Assembly (NCBI RefSeq): GCF_000621725.1
Contig: NZ_JHXM01000003.1
Span: 62,001-126,000 of the forward strand
DNA: 64,000 nucleotides
Direction: 5' to 3'
DNA from: Xylanibacter brevis ATCC 19188
GTDB lineage: Bacteria; Bacteroidota; Bacteroidia; Bacteroidales; Bacteroidaceae
How positions within the stretch are numbered: the stretch's first letter is position 1; each line of letters starts with the position of its first letter. A model generated the notes under the pieces. The model searched no databases, was not told the DNA's origin, and was given only the letters and a program-made list of their open reading frames with translations. A program made the position numbers and the translations under genes. Shown piece by piece: positions 45,720-54,200 of the stretch.

Positions 45720-47735
45720 ATGCGACATCAGCGCACACAACGATGGCTGCTCTTCCTCTTTGCGGGATTAGCAGCCATCAGTGTTTCTGCGCAAACCGAT
45801 GCCGGCACTGCCGACTGGCACCAGGCTTACCAGCAGTTGCTGGAGGACTATGCCGACGACGAGAGCGCCACGCTGAGCGAAGTCAACCTGGAACTGCTGC
45901 AGCAGCTGGCCGACCACCCCATCAACCTCAACGCCACGACACGCAGCGAACTGGAGCAGTTGCCGTTCTTGTCGCCCCAGCAGGTCATGGACCTCATAGA
46001 GTATCTGGACCGCTATCGGCCTGTGCGCTCTCTGGGCGAACTGCGCATGGTGCGCTCTTTGAGCTATCAGCAACTTTCACTATTGCCTTACTTCGTCTAT
46101 GTGGGCGAATACACGCCGCCGGAGACCATGCGCCCACCCGTCGTGGTGCGCCAAGCGCTCACGGCCACGGCCAACATACCATTCTACAACCGCAAAGGCG
46201 ACGACAACGGCTATCTGGGCTATCAATACCGGCACTCGCTGCGCTACGAGCTGGACTACGGCAAGAAGCTGCGGGCGGGCATCATCGGGGCGCAGGATGC
46301 TGGCGAGCCCTTCTTCACCGACAGAAACCGGTGGGGATATGACGCCTACTCCTACTACCTACAGGTCAACGACCTGGGACCTGTCGCCACGGCCATCGTC
46401 GGGAAGTATAAGCTCTCGGCCGGCATGGGACTGGTGCTCAACAATGGGTTCTCAATGGGAAAGACCATCACACTGCAGTCGCTGGGTCGACTCTCTCAGG
46501 GACTTCGCCCTCATAGCTCACGCTCCGAACAAGGCTACTTCCAGGGCGCCGCTGCCACCATCAGCCTCGGCAAACCGCTATCCGTGACGCTCATGGCCTC
46601 GCATCGCGGTGTCGATGCCACGCTCAACGACGACGATGGCACTGCCAAGACTCTTATCTACAGTGGCTACCACCGCACGCCCGGCGAGATACAGAAGAAG
46701 TACAACACGCACCTCACGGCCTTGGGTGCCACAACTGCCTTTCATGCTGCTGCCTTCCGTATGGGAGCCACGGCCATCTATACCGAAACCGATCGCGCCC
46801 TGCGCCCGGATCGCAGCCAACCTTTCCGCCGCTACTACCCGCATGGTGAGCGATTTTTCAACGCCAGCCTGTACTATGGCTACGACCATCACCGCTGGAC
46901 CGTTCGCGGCGAGACAGCCATCAGTCAGGAAGGTGCCCTGGCCACCATCCATGCACTGAGTCATCAGTCGCGCAGCGGCACCAGCATCACAGCACTGCAT
47001 CGGTTCTACAGTCATCGCTACTCGTCATTCTATGCACACAGCTTCAGCGAAGGGTCACGCATACAAAACGAGCAGGGTTTTTACCTGGGTGCCACCTGTC
47101 GCCCCATTTCCCACCTGCAACTTCAGGCTTATGCCGACTATGCCTATTTCCCGCAGCCCCGCTACCGCGTGTCAGCGTCCTCGCATGCGCTCGATCTCTT
47201 TCTGCAGGCCAACTACCAGCGCGCCCGTTGGGACCTCAGCGGACGCCTGCGTGCCCGCTTCCGCCAGCAGGACAACGACGAGCAGACGGCGTTGGTGCCC
47301 GTCAGAGAACAGCGTGGACGTCTTGCCGCCACCTATCGATACTCGGAACGACTCTCGCTGAAAAGTCAGCTGGACCTGGCACAGATGACGTGCCCCACCA
47401 CGAGTCGTGGCATCATGGTGAGTCAGCAGGGCACCTATCAAAGCAAGAAGCATCTGTTGTGCGCCTCTGCCGCCCTTTTCCACACCGACGACTACGACAG
47501 CAGGCTTTATCTCTACGAGCGCCAGATGCGCTACGACTTCTCGTTTCCCATGTACTACGGTCAGGGCATGCACCTCATGCTGTTGGCACGCACCGCCATC
47601 ACGCCCCAGCTCCATCTCACTGCCAAATTGGGCTACACCAACTACTTCGACCGTGCAGTCATCGGTTCGGGCCAACAGCAGATTCCCCACTCCAGCGCCA
47701 CCGACCTCTCACTGCAACTTCACTACCGCTTCTAA
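45720..47735 (+). CDS. Helix-hairpin-helix plus outer-membrane beta-barrel protein
   Basis: The 671-residue protein has a signal peptide probably cut before Gln25 (SVSAQTDAG). A helix-hairpin-helix pair follows (about 75-135, INLNATTRSELEQLPFLSPQ and SLGELRMVRSLSYQQLSLL). The long C-terminal part consists of alternating aromatic beta strands (for example YLGYQYRHSLRYELDYGK) and ends LHYRF, the terminal aromatic typical of outer membrane barrels. HHH motifs normally bind DNA, so an exported HHH fused to a barrel suggests surface DNA handling or protein contact. I know the architecture as a poorly described Bacteroidota family. Function is not established. Confidence 0.75.
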   Translation: MRHQRTQRWLLFLFAGLAAISVSAQTDAGTADWHQAYQQLLEDYADDESATLSEVNLELLQQLADHPINLNATTRSELEQLPFLSPQQVMDLIEYLDRYRPVRSLGELRMVRSLSYQQLSLLPYFVYVGEYTPPETMRPPVVVRQALTATANIPFYNRKGDDNGYLGYQYRHSLRYELDYGKKLRAGIIGAQDAGEPFFTDRNRWGYDAYSYYLQVNDLGPVATAIVGKYKLSAGMGLVLNNGFSMGKTITLQSLGRLSQGLRPHSSRSEQGYFQGAAATISLGKPLSVTLMASHRGVDATLNDDDGTAKTLIYSGYHRTPGEIQKKYNTHLTALGATTAFHAAAFRMGATAIYTETDRALRPDRSQPFRRYYPHGERFFNASLYYGYDHHRWTVRGETAISQEGALATIHALSHQSRSGTSITALHRFYSHRYSSFYAHSFSEGSRIQNEQGFYLGATCRPISHLQLQAYADYAYFPQPRYRVSASSHALDLFLQANYQRARWDLSGRLRARFRQQDNDEQTALVPVREQRGRLAATYRYSERLSLKSQLDLAQMTCPTTSRGIMVSQQGTYQSKKHLLCASAALFHTDDYDSRLYLYERQMRYDFSFPMYYGQGMHLMLLARTAITPQLHLTAKLGYTNYFDRAVIGSGQQQIPHSSATDLSLQLHYRF

Positions 47736-47762
47736 CAAAAACTGCATGCCTACAGTCCCCTG
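47736..47762. other. Spacer after HHH/barrel gene
   Basis: Short non-coding stretch between the HHH/barrel stop and the 22-bp array. No terminator is obvious here. Confidence 0.5.
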
Positions 47763-48025
47763 AAAGGGCCACTATCAGCATAAGACAGCAGCCCTTTTGA
47801 GGCACCATTGCGCCCCTATTAAAACACAATACTTATGGTTTCATCTTCGCTCTAGAGTCTAGAATACACATTTCTAGACTCTGGAATAGTGCGATCTAAA
47901 CTCTAGAACACGCCATTCTAAAGTCTAGATCAGGATCAAAAGTGGCACTATTACATGTCAATAGTGCCACTTTTGGATCACAAGACAAGCACTATTAGAC
48001 TGCAAAAGGAACGCTATCAGATGGT
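47763..48025. repeat. 22-bp-periodic intergenic array, locus 2
   Basis: Eight units are strictly 22 bp apart from 47850. Four carry TCTAGA-type palindromes (47850, 47872, 47894, 47916). Four belong to the AAAAGTGGCACTATT family (47938, 47960, 47982, 48004). Upstream, D-like units at 47763, 47785 and 47807 keep nearly the same spacing. The second family's first two units are inverted with respect to each other and form a 15-bp perfect stem (AAAAGTGGCACTATT and AATAGTGCCACTTTT, 47938-47974, 7-base loop). The two unit families and their order match the end of locus 1. Confidence 0.82.
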
Positions 48026-48044
48026 GATAGCACCAATATAAAAC

Positions 48045-48082
48045 AAGGATAGCCACCAGTCACGCTGATGGCTATCCTTATT
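48045..48082 (-). terminator. Terminator of small basic protein gene
   Basis: An 11-bp stem (AAGGATAGCCA and TGGCTATCCTT) lies about 40 bases after the minus-strand stop at 48121. T-rich sequence follows it on the minus strand. Confidence 0.65.
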
Positions 48083-48120
48083 GTGATGTGCGTTGCCCTG
48101 TTTGCGACAAGGCGTCACGC

Positions 48121-48318
48121 TTAATGCTTGCGGTTGGCACGTTGCTCGCGGTACTTTGCCTTCTGACGGGCCGAGCCACTGCCGTGCGCACCGGTGATGT
48201 ACTTCTTCTTTTTGGCTTTGGTCTTCACCTTACCCTCATTGGGGTCCTTGCGTTCTCCACCACGGCCAAAAGAAATGCCATTCTCCAGTATCGACTGAAA
48301 ATCATCCTCTCTACCCAT
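48121..48318 (-). CDS. 65-residue small basic protein
   Basis: The product starts MGREDDFQSILENGISFG and ends KAKYREQRANRKH. The second half is strongly basic (VKTKAKKKKYITGAHGSG, then RQKAKYREQRANRKH), as in small ribosome- or nucleic-acid-associated proteins. It has no signal peptide or cysteine. The stop is followed by a minus-strand terminator, and the frame is the only one here with such biased composition. I do not recognise a named family. Confidence 0.6.
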   Translation of the reverse strand: MGREDDFQSILENGISFGRGGERKDPNEGKVKTKAKKKKYITGAHGSGSARQKAKYREQRANRKH

Positions 48319-48356
48319 AACTATTCGTTTTTTGTTTGATTAGATATCTAACCACT

Positions 48357-48390
48357 CCCCTCCCTCACAGGGAGGGGTCGGGGGAGAGTC
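48357..48390. repeat. G/C-rich hairpin element
   Basis: CCCCTCCCT (48357-48365) and AGGGAGGGG (48369-48377) form a 9-bp stem with a 3-base loop, followed by TCGGGGGAGAGTC. A related G-rich sequence is at 16142-16160. I have seen similar elements in Prevotella intergenic DNA, but cannot verify a family here. Confidence 0.5.
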
Positions 48391-48407
48391 TTCTATTTGG
48401 TTTAATT

Positions 48408-49598
48408 TTAATGGTGGAACAAGCGAACGCCCGTGAAGGTCATGGCGATGCCGTACTTGTCGCACGTCATGATGACATGGTCGTCGCGCACCGAGCCACC
48501 GGCCTGAGCAATGAACTCAACACCGCTCTTGTGGGCACGCTCAATATTGTCGCCGAAGGGGAAGAAGGCATCTGAGCCCAGAGCCACCTTGGTATTCTTG
48601 GCAATCCATTCGTGCTTCTCCTGCAGTGTCAGCACCTCAGGCTTCTCGGTGAAGAACTGCTGCCAAGCACCATCGCGCAGCACGTCGTCGTGCTCTTCCT
48701 CAGAGATATACACATCGATGGTGTTGTCGCGGTCGGCACGACGGATACCCTCCTTGAAGGGCAGGTTCATCACCTTCGGATGCTGACGCAGCCACCAGAT
48801 GTCGGCCTTCTGTCCGGCCAGACGTGTACAGTGGATACGGCTCTGCTGACCAGCGCCGATACCGATAGCCTGACCGTCCTTCACGTAGCATACAGAGTTA
48901 GACTGTGTGTACTTCAGGGTGATGAGGGCAATGATCAGGTCGCGACGTGCCTCTTCGGTGAATGTCTTGTTGGCTGTGGGGATATTCTCGAACAGAGCGG
49001 GATCGTCCAGACGAATCTCGTTGCGGCCCTGTTCAAAGGTAACGCCAAACACCTGTTTGGTCTCGATTGGTGCAGGTGTGTAGGCGGGGTCTATCTTAAT
49101 CACATTATAAGTACCCTTGCGCTTCTCCTTCAGGATCTCCAGCGCCTCGGGAGTATAGTCGGGTGCGATTACACCGTCGCTCACCTCGCGCTTGATGATC
49201 AGTGCAGTCGTTGCATCACAAGTGTCGCTCAGGGCGATGAAGTCACCGTAAGACGACATACGGTCGGCACCACGTGCACGTGCATAAGCACAAGCGATGG
49301 GCGACTCATCGAGTCCCTGGATGTCATCTACGAAATAGATATGCTTCAGTGTGTCGCTCAGGGGCAGACCTACAGCTGCGCCGGCAGGCGATACATGCTT
49401 GAACGAGGCAGCAGCTGCCAGTCCAGTAGCAGCTTTCAGCTCCTTCACCAGCTGCCAAGAGTTAAATGCGTCAAGCAGGTTGATGTAGCCGGGACGGCCG
49501 TTAATCACTTCGATGGGTAACTCTGAGCCATCCTGCATGTAAATGCGTGATGGCTTCTGATTCGGATTGCATCCGTACTTCAATGCCAATTCTTTCAT
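48408..49598 (-). CDS. purH: Stand-alone AICAR transformylase (PurH C-terminal domain)
   Basis: The 396-residue protein matches only the formyltransferase half of PurH. It opens MKELALKYGCNPNQKPSRIY and has the catalytic Lys67-His68 in AASFKHVSPAGAA, RTNSVCYVKDG-like SNSVCYVKDGQAIGIGAGQQSRIHC, and FFPFGDNIERAHKSGVEFIAQAGGSVRDD. It transfers a formyl group to AICAR in purine synthesis. The IMP cyclohydrolase domain that normally precedes it is absent. A separate PurO- or PurH-N type protein must close the ring elsewhere. It is a single gene with a strong promoter. Confidence 0.88.
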   Translation of the reverse strand: MKELALKYGCNPNQKPSRIYMQDGSELPIEVINGRPGYINLLDAFNSWQLVKELKAATGLAAAASFKHVSPAGAAVGLPLSDTLKHIYFVDDIQGLDESPIACAYARARGADRMSSYGDFIALSDTCDATTALIIKREVSDGVIAPDYTPEALEILKEKRKGTYNVIKIDPAYTPAPIETKQVFGVTFEQGRNEIRLDDPALFENIPTANKTFTEEARRDLIIALITLKYTQSNSVCYVKDGQAIGIGAGQQSRIHCTRLAGQKADIWWLRQHPKVMNLPFKEGIRRADRDNTIDVYISEEEHDDVLRDGAWQQFFTEKPEVLTLQEKHEWIAKNTKVALGSDAFFPFGDNIERAHKSGVEFIAQAGGSVRDDHVIMTCDKYGIAMTFTGVRLFHH

Positions 49599-49635
49599 AC
49601 CTTATAAAAAGAGAAAATAATACCTTTTCTGGGTG

Positions 49636-49667
49636 CAAAGTTAGTGCAAATTGAGAGAAAAACCAAA
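49636..49667 (-). promoter_or_regulatory. Promoter of AICAR transformylase gene
   Basis: On the minus strand TTTG (49664-49667), 20 bases and TAACTTTG (49636-49643) match the Bacteroidota promoter, about 38 bases upstream of the ATG. Confidence 0.72.
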
Positions 49668-49726
49668 TTTATTTGAGTTTTTCCGAGATGCAGCCTACCT
49701 TCAAGCGTCAGCTAAAAGGTACGAAT

Positions 49727-49770
49727 AAGCGAAGAAAGAACCCCGAAAGTCAGCAAGTGTACTTTCGGGG
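49727..49770 (-). terminator. Terminator of cupin gene 2
   Basis: CCCCGAAAGT and ACTTTCGGGG (49741-49770) form a 10-bp stem with a 10-base loop. On the minus strand TTCTTTCTTC follows. It lies just after the cupin stop at 49777. Confidence 0.75.
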
Positions 49771-49776
49771 CTTAGC

Positions 49777-50250
49777 TTACTCTAATGGTATTTCAGGGTG
49801 TTGGACTGCCAGCGGCAAGTCTTTCTGCGAGAGATAGAACATGTAGAGGATTACGGGCTTGTCGCCACGGTTCTCACCATGATGAATCGTGTTGACCATC
49901 TCTACCACAGCCTCGCCTTCATGCACAACCTTCTCGGTACCGTCCTGTCCAATGATAGTCAGTTCGCCCTGTACCAAGATACCGTAGTTCATCACAGGAT
50001 GGTGATGCCACCCCAGCTTTTTGCCAGCGGGGAACACATACTTCACGGCAACCAGCTCCGGACGTCCTTGAAGATAGTCGGGCAGTTCCACACCATCCCA
50101 ACTCTGACTGGTACGTATCAACTCTTCGCTGACCACCTGATTGGCAGTCTCATCAGACGAAGCGTTGTCGGCTGTTTTTGTCTTTTGACAGGAGGACATG
50201 ATACCAACGCCGAACACAAGGGCCATTGTCCAAAGGAAAATCTTTCTCAT
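49777..50250 (-). CDS. Cupin-domain lipoprotein (copy 2)
   Basis: The start at 50250 (MRKIFLW) gives 157 residues with a lipoprotein signal (IMSSC, cysteine 21). The mature cupin domain differs from that at 15012-15470 by only about six residues over 115, with GWHHHPVMNYGILVQGEL intact, while the signal and linker are unrelated in sequence. Codons differ widely, so the similarity reflects selection rather than a recent copy. It lies 19 bp after the cytidylate-kinase-like gene and probably shares its transcript. Confidence 0.8.
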   Translation of the reverse strand: MRKIFLWTMALVFGVGIMSSCQKTKTADNASSDETANQVVSEELIRTSQSWDGVELPDYLQGRPELVAVKYVFPAGKKLGWHHHPVMNYGILVQGELTIIGQDGTEKVVHEGEAVVEMVNTIHHGENRGDKPVILYMFYLSQKDLPLAVQHPEIPLE

Positions 50251-50269
50251 AATGACTGATGTTTTGTAG

Positions 50270-50908
50270 TTAACCAATATACTTCAGAATCAGATCCACA
50301 ATCTCCTCTTCCGTCTTTTCGTCGGCAGAGATGACCAACTGGTAGTTGCGCGTATCATAGCGCGACGTCTTAGTGTATTTATTCACATAGTTCTCACGCA
50401 TCTTGTCCACCCGTTCGATGGTCTGGCGAGCCTCCTTCTCGGTCATATTCTGCTTGCGCATGACACGTGCCACACGGAACGGCATAGAGGCCTGGATGAG
50501 GATGCTCAGGTGGTTGGGATGATCGCGAAGCACATGGAAGCCCGTACGTCCGGCAATGACACAAGAGCCACGCTGCGACAGACTCTGCAGTATCAGCGTC
50601 TCCTTCTTATACACATCATCGGTGGTCAACGAGTCAGGTTCGTCGCCCCGTTGCGGAAGGAAGTAGTTGGAGTTCATGCCCGGTCCCAACTTCAGGATGC
50701 GCTCCACCTCAGCCCAGAAGCTATGCTCACGTCCCTTCAGATGTTCAATCTCGTCGGCACTGAGGTTGAACAGCTTCTGCAACTCATGGATGAGCGCCTT
50801 GTCATAGAAAGGCACGCCCAACTTCTCTGCCAGCAGCCGACCCACGGTGCGTCCGCCACTGCCCAGTTCACGATTAATCGTGATAACAAAATCCTCGTTC
50901 TTCTTCAT
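50270..50908 (-). CDS. Cytidylate-kinase-like P-loop protein
   Basis: The start at 50908 (MKKNEDFVITINRELGSGG) is chosen. An in-frame ATG at 50941 is possible, but the long frame to 51169 enters a repeat tract and gives non-protein-like sequence. The 212-residue product has a P-loop ELGSGGRTVG (near 14-23), a nucleotide-binding core ASMPFRVARVMRKQNMTEKEA and C-terminal ILKYIG. It matches the cytidylate kinase-like family of Bacteroidota and Clostridia, a separate branch from Cmk, whose substrate is not established. Confidence 0.8.
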   Translation of the reverse strand: MKKNEDFVITINRELGSGGRTVGRLLAEKLGVPFYDKALIHELQKLFNLSADEIEHLKGREHSFWAEVERILKLGPGMNSNYFLPQRGDEPDSLTTDDVYKKETLILQSLSQRGSCVIAGRTGFHVLRDHPNHLSILIQASMPFRVARVMRKQNMTEKEARQTIERVDKMRENYVNKYTKTSRYDTRNYQLVISADEKTEEEIVDLILKYIG

Positions 50909-51041
50909 ACTTATTAGATTGGTAGTTTTCACATTTTTCATTATGTCATCATGTGGCTTCCCACATTTCTTGCGGTAAAGATACAAAGATTTTCCGAAAG
51001 CACCATCACAATCCCTCCACTTTAACACATCCACGCCCCCT

Positions 51042-51148
51042 TCCCAGCGCCATCGCTCCCCCTTCCCAGCGCCCCCCACCACCACTCCCGGCGCATCTCC
51101 GCCGGGAATAAACGCGTCTCCGCCGGGAAAAATGCATCTCCGCCGGGG
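51042..51148. repeat. About 22-bp-periodic GC-rich tract, locus 3
   Basis: The core TCCCAGCGC/TCCCGGCGC recurs exactly 22 bp apart at 51042, 51064 and 51086. After that CATCTCCGCCGGG-like cores recur at 21 and then 20 bp. The sequence is unrelated to loci 1 and 2, but the period is the same. It lies between the kinase-like gene and secDF, both on the minus strand. Confidence 0.65.
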
Positions 51149-51151
51149 ACA

Positions 51152-51189
51152 AAAAAAGAGTACGCGCACACACGTACGCGTACTCTTTA
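51152..51189 (-). terminator. Terminator of secDF
   Basis: AAAGAGTACGCG and CGCGTACTCTTT (51156-51167 and 51178-51189) form a 12-bp stem. On the minus strand seven T's follow (51152-51158 read as A on the plus strand). Confidence 0.82.
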
Positions 51190-51212
51190 TATATTATACA
51201 GAGCGCTAATGC

Positions 51213-54200
51213 TTACTCAGCAGCAACGGCAGTCTCTTCCTCCTTGCGGTCCTTCTTGCTCATGGTGAGATAAGCAGTAGGAGCAGCGATGAAGATAGAA
51301 GACAGCGTACCGAATACAACACCGAGGATCATTGCGAACGAGAATGAACGGATGCTGTCGCCACCCAAGAAGAAGATGGTGAGCAGTACGATCAAGGTCG
51401 TCACAGAGGTGTTGATTGTACGAGCCAGAGTCTGGTTCAGTGAGTCGTTGAACAGGGTCTTACGATCGCGCTTAGCATAGATCTGCATGTTCTCACGGAT
51501 ACGGTCGAATACCACCACCTTATCGTTGATAGAGTAACCGATCACCGTCAGGATAGCACCGATGAAGGTCTGGTCAACCTCGAGAGACCAGGGCACGATG
51601 TGGTGCAGCAGTGAGTAGAAGCCGATAACTACCAGTGCATCGAGTGCCAGAGCAACGATAGAACCTACAGAGAAGGCTACGTTGCGGAAGCGCAACAGGA
51701 TGTAGAGGAAGATAGCAATCAGAGCCAGAGCCACACTGATGATAGCACCCTGAGTGATGGTCTTAGCCACAGAAGGACCTACCTTAGAAGACTCGATGAT
51801 AGAACCACCATTACGATCGTCGGGGTTCTTGAAGGCAGCCACATTCTCCTGAGAGATGAGACCTGCACCCTTTAATGTCTCGAAGAGGATATTCTCGGCC
51901 TGGTCGTCGATGGTAGGATCGTTAGAGGTGATGTTCCAGTTGGTAGAGATACGAACGGTCTTCTCTGAAGAAGCACCCAGAGCAATCACGCTGGTGTAAG
52001 CCACTTTACCCTCTTCCTCGGTGAATACGTTGCTAACGAGTGAACGAACCTCCTCTACAGGTACTTCCTTGTCGAGAACAACCACGTAGTTACGACCACC
52101 GGTGAAGTCGATACTCTGGTCGAGACCACGAGTAAAGAAGCTGGCGATGAATACGAGTGCTGCAACACCCCAGATGCAATAAGAAGCCTTGAACTTGCCC
52201 ATGAAGTTAACGTGCATGTTCTGCATCATGTTCTTAGAGAATGGAGTGGTGAAAGAGAGGTTCTGCCACTTGTCCTTCTTCATCTGACGGTCGTAAACCA
52301 GACGAGTCATAAATACGGCAGTGAAGAACGACACACAGATACCGATGATCAAAGTCGTTGCGAAACCACGGATAGGACCTGTACCGAATACGTAGAGGAT
52401 GATACCAGTGATCAACGAAGTCAAGTTAGAGTCGAAGATAGCTGAGAAAGCGTTAGAATAACCGAGGTTCAGAGCCTCCTTGATATTCAAACCGCGGCGC
52501 AGCTCTTCCTTGGTGCGCTCGTAGATAAGCACGTTAGCATCCACAGCAGTACCCAGTGTCAGCACGATACCGGCGATACCAGGCATGGTCAGTGCAGCCT
52601 GGAACGATGTCAGGATGCCCAGTGTGAAGAACAGGTTGAACAGCAGAGCCATGTTGGCCAGCATACCAGGAATCCAACCGTAGAGCACTACCATCACGCA
52701 CATCAGCAGGATGAAGGCTACAACGAATGAGATGGCACCCTGCTGGATAGACTGTGCACCCAGTGTAGGACCAACTACCTGCTCCTGAACGATACGTGTA
52801 GGAGCTGGCATCTTACCAGAGTTCAGTGTGTTGGCCAAGTCCTTGGTCTCGGTCTGTGTGAAGTTACCTGAGATCTGTGAGTTACCACCAGTGATCTCGT
52901 CGTTCACACGGGGAGCGCTGTAAACCACGTTATCCAGAACGATAGCGATGGCGCGCTTGATATTTGTCTTGGTGAGGTTAGCCCAGATGCGGGTACCCTC
53001 GGTGTTCATCTGCATAGAAACGATAGGCTCGGGAGTGCCCATACCGCGTGAGTAGTCGTCCTTGGCAGAGGTGATCACGTCACCAGAGAGAGGAGCCTTA
53101 CCAGAAGGATCGCTCACCTTGATAGCGTAGAGCTGGAAGTAGTTGCCCTTCAGGGTGCCCAGGCGCTCGCCCTTAGCACTCCACAGCAGCTTCACGTCAG
53201 AAGGCAGGTCTTTCTTAGCAATGTCTGAGTAGATAACTGAGTTGACAGCAGCGGTATCCAGCTCGTTGACATCGCCCAGCATAGCCAGACCGGCACGCTC
53301 GGTGTGGAGGTAGTAGAACAGAGGATTCTGCTTCTTTACTCGCTCAGCAGCCTCGCTATTGTCGGCAGCATTCTTGCCACTAGCCAGCTTTGTAGCCAGG
53401 TCGTTCTGAACAGCAGCGGTGTCAGCCTTAGCCCCCTCGGCAGCCTCAGCTACCTGAGCGGTGGTGTCGGCTACCTCGCCAGTCTGATGGCTCAGCTCGG
53501 CAGCATAGTCAGAGTTCAACTTTGACAGGTAAGGCAGGATCTCCTGAGCATTGTAGGTCTCCCAGAACTCCAGGTTGGCGCTACCCTGCAACAGTTTACG
53601 AACACGCTCGGGCTCTTTCACACCAGGCATCTCGACCATGATACGGCTCTGACCCTCCAGCTTCTGGATGTTGGGCTGAACCACACCAAACTTATCGACA
53701 CGGGTGCGAACAACGGTCTCGGCATTATCGATGGCAGACTGTACCTCAGCACGGATGGCAGCAACAACCTCAGCATTGGTGCTGCGGGTTGACACCTTGT
53801 CGCGCATCTGCTGGGTAGCGAAGATGGCAGCCATAGGACGAGTCTCGTTCTGCTCCCACATACGGGCAAAGATAGAAACGAAGTCTCCCTGAGTCTTCTT
53901 CTCTTCATCACGAGCCAGATTCAATACTTTGCGGAAACCAGGGTCGCTCTTGTGGTCGGCCAGCATATCAACGATATCGGGAACCGATACTTCAAGAACA
54001 ACGTTCATACCGCCTTTCAGGTCAAGACCCAGGCCGATTTCCATCTCACGACACTCCTTGAGGTTGTAGGCCCAGAACCATACTTTAGAGTTCTCGACCG
54101 AATCAAGGTACTCCAAGCTAGCCTTCTCACCCTGCTGAGCAGCAATCTCAGCAGCCTTGTTCTCGTGGTAGCGAGTCACAAAAGAGAAGGAAAGATAGAA

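Larger units (their letters stand above)
50909..51212. other. Gene-free stretch with terminator and repeat tract
   Basis: The 304 bases hold the leader of the kinase-like gene, a C-rich repeat tract (51042-51148) and the secDF terminator. The minus-strand frame that runs through it is judged not to be coding. Confidence 0.6.

Noticed and set aside
50909..51169. N-terminal extension of the cytidylate-kinase-like protein
   Set aside because: The added residues are Gly/Arg/Pro-rich and read through a GC-rich 22-bp tract. The P-loop sits at its usual distance from the ATG at 50908.
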